Shown here: one piece after another, positions 51,499-58,404 of the stretch | How positions within the stretch are numbered: position 1 is the stretch's first letter | Layout: each line of letters starts with the position of its first letter | Assembly: GCA_017458335.1 (NCBI GenBank) | Contig: JAFTFT010000036.1 | Location: 1-64,000 of the forward strand | Reading direction: 5' to 3' | Source: Oscillospiraceae bacterium | Lineage (GTDB): Bacteria; Bacillota; Clostridia; Oscillospirales; Oscillospiraceae | DNA length: 64,000 bases | Position numbers and translations under genes: made by a program | Notes under the pieces: model-generated | What the model was told of the DNA's origin: nothing | Seen by the model: the letters and a program-made list of their open reading frames with translations, nothing else | Databases searched by the model: none

Positions 51499-51633
51499 AT
51501 GAAGTATGTCTGCAATCTTTGCGGCTGGGTCTATGATGAGGAAGAGGCCGGCGTGAAGTGGGAAGATCTTCCCGATGATTTTGCCTGCGAACTCTGCGGC
51601 GCAGGTAAGGATGAGTTCACTGCCGAAGAGTAA
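51499..51633 (+). CDS. short rubredoxin
   Basis: The protein is 44 residues. aaaggaga lies upstream of the ATG. Four cysteines form the Fe site in two CxxCG loops: [15 protein letters not shown] and [13 protein letters not shown]. The usual central segment (about 8 residues with the GIxPGT turn) is missing, as in the 45-residue rubredoxin known from some Desulfovibrio. [10 protein letters not shown] is typical. It should act as the electron donor for the reverse rubrerythrin encoded just upstream. Confidence 0.92.
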   Translation: MKYVCNLCGWVYDEEEAGVKWEDLPDDFACELCGAGKDEFTAEE

Positions 51634-51679
51634 GCATTACGGAAAATCCCGGCTTCGGGTACAAAAGAACAAAAGCATG

Positions 51680-51705
51680 AAAAGCGGGCCGGAAGGCCCG
51701 CTTTT
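51680..51705 (+). terminator. rho-independent terminator after rubredoxin
   Basis: aaaagcgggcc/ggcccgctttt with loop ggaa: an 11-bp perfect stem ending in T's. Confidence 0.85.
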
Positions 51706-51708
51706 CGC

Positions 51709-51737
51709 TTGCGCAGAAAGCACCGGTATGCTATAAT
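51709..51737 (+). promoter_or_regulatory. promoter of the membrane/LRR protein pair
   Basis: TTGCGC (51709-51714), 17-bp spacer, TATAAT (51732-51737), 40 nt before the ATG. Confidence 0.75.
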
Positions 51738-51777
51738 CAGTCAGGTTTATGTAAACTGTGCGCAACGGAGCGGTGCT

Positions 51778-52509
51778 ATGAAGACAGAAAGAGTCAGATT
51801 CTATACCGAACGAAACAGCTTCGGAGTTCAGGCGATGATCATCCTGATGGCATTGTCCATCGCGTTTCGGCTGATCGGATGCTGGGGACTCTGGAATGAC
51901 CGGTCCTTTGCAGCTGCGCAGATTGCGCTGCCCATCGGCAGCGCACTGCTGCTGATGGTACTTGTGTGGCTGCTCGGCCGAAGAGCACTTTGGCTGTCGT
52001 TCATCCCGGTAATCCTGGGGGCGGTTTTTTTCATCATCAAATCGCTGGGTTTTGAGAGCACGGTGCACACCGTACTCTGCATCCTGCTCTATTCGGCGGT
52101 GATTGCCCTGTATACCGGAACGGTGTTCGGGGTGATCCGGACCAAATGGATTCTTGTGCTGCTGTTCGGCCTGCCGTTTCTGTATCACATATTCATTGAG
52201 GACCTCCCCGCTCTGAGGGATACGGTGAACCCGGTGAGCTTCTCCGGCGGAATGCAGGAGATGAGCGTACTGTGTATCATGCTTGGGCTTTTCTGTCTCT
52301 CCCTTTCCATGAAAAAGATCATTGTGGAGCCGATGATACACCTGCCCGGATTCAGAAAACCAAAGGTTTCTGACAGACAGGAAGAGACGGCGGAAGAAGT
52401 ATCTGCGGTTCCGGAAGAGCCCGGCGAAGCGGCGGCAACGGATATACCGCCTGAGACGCAGCCGACGGAGCGGGAGCCCCTGGAAAACGACATATCCTCA
52501 CGGACATGA
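51778..52509 (+). CDS. polytopic membrane protein, unknown function
   Basis: The protein is 243 residues. The ATG after acggagcgg is used; upstream codons overlap the promoter. Six hydrophobic segments are visible (beginning at about 16, 42, 64, 90, 120 and 160), followed by a ~60-residue acidic, Pro/Glu-rich cytoplasmic tail (EETAEEVSAVPEEPGEA). The stop overlaps the start of the LRR protein gene (ATGA), so the two are translationally coupled and probably act together. Not a family I recognise. Confidence 0.8.
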   Translation: MKTERVRFYTERNSFGVQAMIILMALSIAFRLIGCWGLWNDRSFAAAQIALPIGSALLLMVLVWLLGRRALWLSFIPVILGAVFFIIKSLGFESTVHTVLCILLYSAVIALYTGTVFGVIRTKWILVLLFGLPFLYHIFIEDLPALRDTVNPVSFSGGMQEMSVLCIMLGLFCLSLSMKKIIVEPMIHLPGFRKPKVSDRQEETAEEVSAVPEEPGEAAATDIPPETQPTEREPLENDISSRT

Positions 52510-54263
52510 CGGCGATGCATAGGAAGCTTCTTCATACGGGGAAAACCCGAGGAAAAAAGAAAACTTATCTTGCGATCACAGCCGTGATGCTCCTGATGCT
52601 GGCTACAGCCGCCGTTCTGCTTCTGCATCAGGCAACCGAGAGACGGGCAGAAGAGTATACACGAAAAGCACGGGAGAGCTACAGCGCGGGGGATTATGAG
52701 AACGCGCTGCTCTACCTGCGGCGGATCAAGGATGAGGACAGAAATACGGAGATTCTGCTCCTGACAGCAGACTGCTATGAGGCACTGGAAAACTATCCGC
52801 GCGCACTGGAGACCCTGCGAAAGTTGAATACGGCAGATCCGGCAATCTCAAACAGGATTCAGTCCATTGAGCAGAGAAAGCTTCAGAAAACTCAGGCACA
52901 GAAAGTGACAATTGCCGGGGTCGAGCTGGATATGAATGAGCAGAGCGCGACGCTGGACGGACTCGGACTGAATGACGCGCAGCTTCAACAGCTGACGGCT
53001 CTGTATGCGCTGGACCGCCTGTCGCTGAAGAATAACCAGATTTCGGACATCACGGCGCTCGGCGAACTCAAAGGCCTGGATGAGTTGGATCTCGCTGGAA
53101 ATCAAATCCGAAATATCCAGGCACTGACGAAACTGGACAGCCTGCGATCGTTGAATCTGGACCAAAATCCACTGACGGACTGTACTGAGCTGCGATCCCT
53201 CCGCTTCCTCGCCAGCCTGAGCATTGTCGATACCGGAGTAGAAGAGGGAACGGTATATGCACTGGCGGAGAGTCTCCCGGACTGCGCCATCCGCTTCGGA
53301 ATAAGCGGGGAGGAAAAGCTGTTTTTTGCGGGGGAGAATTTCCCGCTGAACGCGGAAGAACTCTCACTCAACGGGAAGAATCTTACGGATATCAGCATGC
53401 TGCAGGGCTTTAAGGAGCTGAAAATTCTGAACGTCAGCGACAACGAAATCACGGATATACGCGCGTTGATGGAATTGTCCAAACTGGAAAAACTGAATAT
53501 CAATGACAATGCCGTGAGTGATCTGAGACCGCTGATCGGTCTTCCGAATCTTGTGAAACTGGAAGCGGAGAACAATCGGATCACGGAAACGACTTCAGCC
53601 GGTTCCATGGGGCAGCTGACGGAACTTGATCTCAGAGGAAATCCGATCAGGGATTATTCGGGATTGGGGCGACTGAGCAGGCTGAAGATTCTGGACCTGA
53701 GAGATACGTCCGTTACAGATGCGGATCTGGCGGAACTATACGGGCTGAAGAATATTGTCAGCATCGACCTGAGGGACAACAGAGGGCTGAGCGACATCGC
53801 TGTTGGGGCGCTCAAATCAGCACTGCCCGGATGCAGCATCGCATTGCCGGAGCTGGTTTATGAAATCGAGTTTTCCGGACATCGTCTGCGAAGCGATGAA
53901 AAACAGCTTGTATTCCCAGCTGCGGAAATCTCGGATCTGAGCGGTATCATCAAAATGACTGCACTGGAAGAGCTGGACCTGAGAGACAATGAAATTACGA
54001 ACCTGTACCCATTTGAAATAACGGCATCCAAGGAGTCCATCCGGAAACTGAATCTTTCCGGGAATCAGATCAGAGATGTGCTTTCCCTGTATGCTCTTTC
54101 CGCTCTGGAGGAACTGGATTTGAGCGGTAATCAGATAGAATCGGTTGCAAACCTCCGAAAACTCACGAGTCTGAAGAAATTGACGCTTACAGGGAACCCC
54201 CTGTCGGAAGAAGCCGTTTATGAGCTGCGAAGCTTGATGCCGGACTGTACCATTGTGTTTTAA
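52506..54263 (+). CDS. membrane-anchored TPR plus leucine-rich-repeat protein
   Basis: The protein is 585 residues. A basic start and one membrane helix (about 21-41) are followed by a TPR-like pair (ARESYSAGDYENALLYLRRI; LLTADCYEALENYPRALETL) and then two blocks of internalin-type leucine-rich repeats. The first covers about 155-430 (LDRLSLKNNQISDITAL, LDELDLAGNQIRNIQAL and so on) with irregular breaks near 235-280; the second covers about 475-575 (LEELDLRDNEITNLYPF, IRKLNLSGNQIRDVLSL). The LRR part would lie outside the membrane and bind protein or glycan. ATG 52506 overlaps the previous stop; ATG 52515 is an alternative start. No sortase motif is seen. Confidence 0.85.
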   Translation: MTAMHRKLLHTGKTRGKKKTYLAITAVMLLMLATAAVLLLHQATERRAEEYTRKARESYSAGDYENALLYLRRIKDEDRNTEILLLTADCYEALENYPRALETLRKLNTADPAISNRIQSIEQRKLQKTQAQKVTIAGVELDMNEQSATLDGLGLNDAQLQQLTALYALDRLSLKNNQISDITALGELKGLDELDLAGNQIRNIQALTKLDSLRSLNLDQNPLTDCTELRSLRFLASLSIVDTGVEEGTVYALAESLPDCAIRFGISGEEKLFFAGENFPLNAEELSLNGKNLTDISMLQGFKELKILNVSDNEITDIRALMELSKLEKLNINDNAVSDLRPLIGLPNLVKLEAENNRITETTSAGSMGQLTELDLRGNPIRDYSGLGRLSRLKILDLRDTSVTDADLAELYGLKNIVSIDLRDNRGLSDIAVGALKSALPGCSIALPELVYEIEFSGHRLRSDEKQLVFPAAEISDLSGIIKMTALEELDLRDNEITNLYPFEITASKESIRKLNLSGNQIRDVLSLYALSALEELDLSGNQIESVANLRKLTSLKKLTLTGNPLSEEAVYELRSLMPDCTIVF

Positions 54264-54319
54264 TATGGCAGGATGGCAGGGCATGACAGAAAACGGATAA
54301 GAAAGAAACGGAGCAGAAT

Positions 54320-54559
54320 ATGAGACTGGATAAATACCTGAAGGTATCACGCCTCATCAAGAGACGGACCGTTGCCAATGAGGCCTGTGACAGCGAAAGA
54401 GTTACGGTAAACGGCCGGGAGGCGAAGGCAGGCTATCAGGTCAAAATCGGAGACGTAATCGAGATTGCCTTCGGCAACCGCAGTCTGCGGGTCGAGGTTA
54501 CGGATATCAGCGAGAATGCAAAAAAAGCCGATGCGGCGGCCATGTACCGGGAATTATAA
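54320..54559 (+). CDS. rqcP: S4-domain RNA-binding protein, RqcP/Hsp15-like
   Basis: The protein is 79 residues. Almost the whole protein is one S4 domain: MRLDKYLKVSRLIKRRTVAN, VTVNGREAKAGYQVKIGDVI and EIAFGNRSLRVEV. The size and start match the YabO/RqcP family, which binds 50S subunits with stalled peptidyl-tRNA and assists C-terminal tailing with RqcH. RqcH is not in the window, so the assignment rests on sequence alone. It is followed by a 19-bp hairpin. Confidence 0.88.
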   Translation: MRLDKYLKVSRLIKRRTVANEACDSERVTVNGREAKAGYQVKIGDVIEIAFGNRSLRVEVTDISENAKKADAAAMYREL

Positions 54560-54597
54560 TACTTCACCCGCTCCGAAAGGAGCGGGTGAAGTATTAT
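54556..54597. terminator. 19-bp perfect hairpin between convergent genes
   Basis: Positions 54556-54574 pair without mismatch to 54579-54597 around a gaaa loop; the 5' arm includes the end of the S4-protein gene. The arms are A/T-rich at the base, so it can terminate both the + strand S4 gene and the minus-strand P-loop gene. Confidence 0.85.
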
Positions 54598-54609
54598 ACG
54601 GAATAGAGA

Positions 54610-55023
54610 TCAGATGATATATTTCTTCAGAGGCTCCGGGACAGTCTCCGGATCAGACGTGATGGAGAGAACAAAGCTGATATGCTCATTCTCAGAGAAC
54701 TTTTCAAGCCAGCTGATGAATGTAATAAGAGATTCCGGATCTTTGTCATTGACCAACTTATAGAAATTATCCACAAAGAAGTGGGTGATGTCATAGTTGC
54801 CGGCGTGAACACCGCAAATCAGCCCCTTCAGAAACTCATAGCTGCCGATATCATATGCACCGGCTTCGATCAAACGGGCCTGATAGGGAATATCATACGT
54901 GAGCTTCCGCTCCTTTTCGATACAAACGACGTCACCGGTTTCTTCCTTTACCGCTTCGCGAACCATTTCTACGAGGCGCTTTGTCTTGCCGCTTCCCTTC
55001 AGACCCATGAGAATGCTGACCAT
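54610..55023 (-). CDS. small P-loop NTPase, unknown function
   Basis: The protein is 137 residues. ATG with ggaggg upstream (MVSILMGLKGSGKTKRLVEM); the longer frame has no ribosome binding site. Walker A is GLKGSGKTK (residues 7-15), and a likely Walker B is HFFVDNF (about 80-86). The rest (YDIPYQARLIEAGAYDIGSY, FLKGLICGVHAGNYDITHF) is not a family I can name; it is shorter than kinases or ABC ATPases and has no membrane segment. It is divergent from the dehydratase-like operon. Confidence 0.8.
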   Translation of the reverse strand: MVSILMGLKGSGKTKRLVEMVREAVKEETGDVVCIEKERKLTYDIPYQARLIEAGAYDIGSYEFLKGLICGVHAGNYDITHFFVDNFYKLVNDKDPESLITFISWLEKFSENEHISFVLSITSDPETVPEPLKKYII

Positions 55024-55152
55024 AGCAATCCCTCCTTCATATGATAAGGTTTTGGTATCCAAACCTGAATACAGCTTATCATGTTTTCTTCCGGGGTGCA
55101 AGTGCATAAATGTAAATTAAACGTTTTTTATACAGACTTCGGAAAGTGTATA

Positions 55153-55181
55153 TTGATGGGAGTAATCTGGTATAGTAAAAT
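55153..55181 (+). promoter_or_regulatory. promoter of the dehydratase-like operon
   Basis: TTGATG (55153-55158), 17-bp spacer, TAAAAT (55176-55181). Confidence 0.55.
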
Positions 55182-55228
55182 TATATAACCAGTTACAGAT
55201 AAAAATCCATGAAAAAGAGGTGTATTGC

Positions 55229-56416
55229 TTGAAAGACCTGAAGCATCTGATCTTTTTTGAGAATCTGCTGCAGGACGCACAGAATGAACTGGTGGAAAAA
55301 GCCAAAAGCGAAGGACAGCTTGCCCTGGGATATAACTGCTACTATATTCCCGAGGTTTTGCTGAATCTTCCCGGCTGCTTCTCCAGCAGGCTGCGCGCAC
55401 CGCGCTGCACATCCACGGACATTGCCGGATATTATATGACCAACCGGTCATGTCCCTATGCGCGATCCATTCTGGAACGCGCGATCGAAGGAGGGTATAA
55501 TTATCTCGACGCACTCTTCGGGGCGGAGAGCTGCGCGACAATGGACCGCATGGAGACCCACTTCACCCTGCTCCATCCGGTGAAAAACGACAGGTTTTTC
55601 GTGACGCATATTGACCCGCCGATGAAGGGTGACAAGACCAACCTGGACTACTACAAGGTCCAACTCGCTGTAAAGGTTCTCCAGCCTCTGAAGGAGAAGC
55701 TCGGCGTTGACACATCGGAGGAGGCTCTGCGCAGTGCAGTCGAGAAGCACAACCGCCTCTGCCGTGTGATTACGGAAATCGGGGCCTTCCGCAGGCTTCC
55801 GAACCCGCCGATCACCGGATATGAATTCCATGTGATGCAGCTGGTCAGCCAGGTCTGTCCGCAGGATCTGATCCTGCCGTATCTGGAAGAGACGCTGGAA
55901 GAGCTGAAGACGCGCGAGCCGGAGCCAACGTTCCCGTTCCGTACCAGAGTGGTGCTGGTGGGCAGCGAGGTTGACGATCCGGAGTTTACGAAACTGATTG
56001 AGACCTGCGGAGCAATGGTAGTTGCAGACCGATACTGCTTCGGAAGCTTCCCGAGCCGCGAAGAGATCGAAATCCTGGAGGGAGAATCCGCGTTTGATGC
56101 GATCTGCCGCACCTATCTGCACTGGAACCAGTGCGCGCGGTTCATGGACGGAATGAAGATCGACCAGCGCCATGACGAAGTAGAACGCCTGGTGAAGGAA
56201 TTCGGCGCGGAAGGCATCATCTACGAGAATATGAAATTCTGTGAATTCTGGAGCTATGAAAAGGTTTTGGCCTCCAACATCTTTATCAACGAGCGGCATA
56301 TTCCGACCTGTACGATCGAGAAGGAATACGCGCTCGGCGCGGTTGGACAGCTGCGGACGAGATTCCAGGCCTTTATTGAGTCTCTTGAAATCAAACAGAT
56401 CCAGGGAGGAAAGTAA
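55229..56416 (+). CDS. 2-hydroxyacyl-CoA dehydratase family protein, smaller subunit
   Basis: The protein is 395 residues with TTG start; aaagagg lies about 8 nt before the TTG, while GTG 55220 sits inside that site. The protein belongs to the HgdB/FldC/benzoyl-CoA reductase family. Cysteine-containing segments likely to hold a [4Fe-4S] cluster are GCFSSRLRAPRCTSTD, NRSCPYARS and ESCATMD. Later parts have the usual double Rossmann-like lobes (FRTRVVLVGSEVDDPEFTKL, GAMVVADRYCFGS, EGIIYENMKFCEFWSYEK). Classical members remove water from 2-hydroxyacyl-CoA esters after activation by an ATP-driven archerase, which is not seen here. It is separated by 1 nt from its partner gene. Confidence 0.85.
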   Translation: MKDLKHLIFFENLLQDAQNELVEKAKSEGQLALGYNCYYIPEVLLNLPGCFSSRLRAPRCTSTDIAGYYMTNRSCPYARSILERAIEGGYNYLDALFGAESCATMDRMETHFTLLHPVKNDRFFVTHIDPPMKGDKTNLDYYKVQLAVKVLQPLKEKLGVDTSEEALRSAVEKHNRLCRVITEIGAFRRLPNPPITGYEFHVMQLVSQVCPQDLILPYLEETLEELKTREPEPTFPFRTRVVLVGSEVDDPEFTKLIETCGAMVVADRYCFGSFPSREEIEILEGESAFDAICRTYLHWNQCARFMDGMKIDQRHDEVERLVKEFGAEGIIYENMKFCEFWSYEKVLASNIFINERHIPTCTIEKEYALGAVGQLRTRFQAFIESLEIKQIQGGK

Positions 56417-56417
56417 C

Positions 56418-58025
56418 ATGAAGCTTCTGGACAAGATGGTCGCACCCCTGGACAAAGCGCTGGAGCGCTTCGATCCGCTGAAGAAGGCGGAGAAGGGCAC
56501 AGGCGGACAGCGCGACCGCTATTATGACAAGACCGGCGTGGCCAAGTGGCGTGAATGGCGCGGTGTAAAGGACACCATGGTGGACTACGGTGCCTGGCTC
56601 AACAATATCCTCAGCATGGTGCAGATGGTGGCCTCGGCGCCCGTGCCGATTCTGAAGGGGTTCTGGGAATACCGCTGGATGGGCTCCTATCTGGGAACCT
56701 TCATGTTCATCGATCGGCTTTTTGAAGGCTACCGCGGACCGGAGCTGCAGATCGCACATATGAATATGCACGCGATTGTACAGAGTCTGACCAAGAGAAT
56801 CGCATTTGCGCTGAAGAACGACGCGCGCTTCGGCGGCGGTCCGGACACGATGAACATTATCCCGCATGACGAGACGATCACACCGCTCTTCCTGAAGGGC
56901 TTCAAGGGGCTATATCCCTTCCCGCTGCAGACATTGCCGGAGTTCATCATCTGCGACATTGACCAGCATATCGAGCCCTATTACATCGATGTGGCGGAAT
57001 CCTACGGACTGCCGGCGGACGTATGTTCCAGATGTGCCGCCGAGACCGGCGTTGCCATCGACGACGCCTTTCCGCTCTTCGGACGGGTTCTGCTCTCGAC
57101 GAACATGCCCTGCAACGCTTCGGAGGCAACCTCCATGTTCCAGCGCCGCCGCTATGCGAAACCGGACTTCCCGATTACGCTTGCAATGCAGCACAATAAC
57201 CCCGAGGCACTGCCCTATTCAAGAGAGACCCTGCAGAACGCGATGGCTTTTGTTGAGGAGCACTACGGGGTCAAATACGACTGGAACGAGTTCTTCAAAT
57301 ATGCACGGCTGATGAATGAGCAGAACACCATTGAGCTGGAGAAGTGGGATCTCTTTAAGACGCCCTATTCGCCCCTTTCCGGCATTGCGGAATCTCTGTA
57401 CCGTCTGTATTCCTGGCAGTCCGTGAACGGCCAGGAGGAGTATTTCAACAAGGTTGACCGCAAAGTGATTCAAATCATGCGCAGGTGCTATGAGAAGAAG
57501 TATCTCCCCTTCGGCGGAAAGACCCGGCACAGAGCGTTCCTCTGGGGACCTTCAGCTGTGTATTATACGGATTTCCCGACCTGGACGCAGAACTGCTGGG
57601 GCATCACCATCGTCCTCAACATGGACTCCACCATGGGCTACAACATCATCAACACCGAGGATCCGGAGATCGCCATGGACGACATCACACGCTTCACTGA
57701 GAAGGCCTGCATGCGTCACCACGCCGTCGGCGGATGGGAGAACATCAACGCCGTCTGGGACTGGGCCAAGAACTTCAACTGCGACATGGTCCTGATGAAC
57801 GACAACATCGCCTGCAACGGCATGCTCGGCGTACACGGAATGATGGAGGAGCAGGCGAGGGACCTGGGATTCCACTTTATCTTCATTGAGCACGATCTAC
57901 AGGACAGCCGCACGGTTTCCCGTCAGGACATGCGCAACTGCGTCAACAAGTATATGTCTGTTGTCCTGAATGAGAAGCCGCTTGACCCGACGATTGTCGA
58001 GTTCGATGATGCGGAAGCATATTGA
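56418..58025 (+). CDS. 2-hydroxyacyl-CoA dehydratase family protein, extended subunit
   Basis: The protein is 535 residues. ATG 56418 follows GGGAGG and starts 1 nt after the previous stop. It is longer than typical family members (about 380-430), with an extra N-terminal ~100 residues (KWREWRGVKDTMVDYGAWLN, GFWEYRWMGSYLGTFMFIDR). Family-like segments are SYGLPADVCSRCAAETGVAI, NMPCNASEATSM and a C-terminal lobe LNMDSTMGYNII, NFNCDMVLMNDNIACNGMLG and DSRTVSRQDMRNCVNKYMS. Together with the upstream protein it should form a heterodimeric iron-sulfur enzyme. The substrate is unknown; amino-acid fermentation is the usual context for this family. Confidence 0.85.
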   Translation: MKLLDKMVAPLDKALERFDPLKKAEKGTGGQRDRYYDKTGVAKWREWRGVKDTMVDYGAWLNNILSMVQMVASAPVPILKGFWEYRWMGSYLGTFMFIDRLFEGYRGPELQIAHMNMHAIVQSLTKRIAFALKNDARFGGGPDTMNIIPHDETITPLFLKGFKGLYPFPLQTLPEFIICDIDQHIEPYYIDVAESYGLPADVCSRCAAETGVAIDDAFPLFGRVLLSTNMPCNASEATSMFQRRRYAKPDFPITLAMQHNNPEALPYSRETLQNAMAFVEEHYGVKYDWNEFFKYARLMNEQNTIELEKWDLFKTPYSPLSGIAESLYRLYSWQSVNGQEEYFNKVDRKVIQIMRRCYEKKYLPFGGKTRHRAFLWGPSAVYYTDFPTWTQNCWGITIVLNMDSTMGYNIINTEDPEIAMDDITRFTEKACMRHHAVGGWENINAVWDWAKNFNCDMVLMNDNIACNGMLGVHGMMEEQARDLGFHFIFIEHDLQDSRTVSRQDMRNCVNKYMSVVLNEKPLDPTIVEFDDAEAY

Positions 58026-58042
58026 CCGGGAGGTAGATGGAG

Positions 58043-58225
58043 ATGAAAAAAATTCTGAAGATGATCCTGAAGGTGCTCGGAAAATTTCTGCTGATCGGCT
58101 TGATCGGGTTTGTTGCAACCTTTACCCTGTACATCACGAATGGAGAGAACAAGCTGATCTACTATGTCATCAGACCGTTTTTAAACAAGCATTATGATTC
58201 ACAGGTAAGAGATCGGAAAATCTGA
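58043..58225 (+). CDS. small single-TM protein of the dehydratase operon
   Basis: The protein is 60 residues. GGGAGGT lies 9 nt before ATG 58043 (MKKILKMILKVLGKFLLIG). It has a basic amphipathic start, one membrane helix (about 13-35), then a polar tail (NGENKLIYYVIRPFLNKHYD). It lies 17 nt after the extended subunit and before the operon terminator, so it is co-transcribed with both dehydratase-like genes. Function unknown; a membrane tether or accessory factor is possible. Confidence 0.7.
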   Translation: MKKILKMILKVLGKFLLIGLIGFVATFTLYITNGENKLIYYVIRPFLNKHYDSQVRDRKI

Positions 58226-58235
58226 TACATTCTGG

Positions 58236-58263
58236 GCAGGGGGAGCCGAAAGGCTCCCCCTGC
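58236..58263 (+). terminator. terminator of the dehydratase-like operon
   Basis: gcagggggagcc/ggctccccctgc, a 12-bp perfect stem with gaaa loop. The T run is absent (taaaatt). Confidence 0.75.
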
Positions 58264-58274
58264 TAAAATTAAAC

Positions 58275-58303
58275 TTGTCAAGAATGTCGCCATGGTGTAA
58301 AAT
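58275..58303 (+). promoter_or_regulatory. promoter of the polysaccharide cluster
   Basis: TTGTCA (58275-58280), 17-bp spacer, TAAAAT (58298-58303). Confidence 0.6.
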
Positions 58304-58404
58304 AAACTGATACCCTTATGGGCAGAAAGAGCAGGAGACTTCCGTTTTATAAAAATGGGATGATCAAAACGGGCTGGGATGAAATGACGCACAGAGGGAA
58401 CGAA

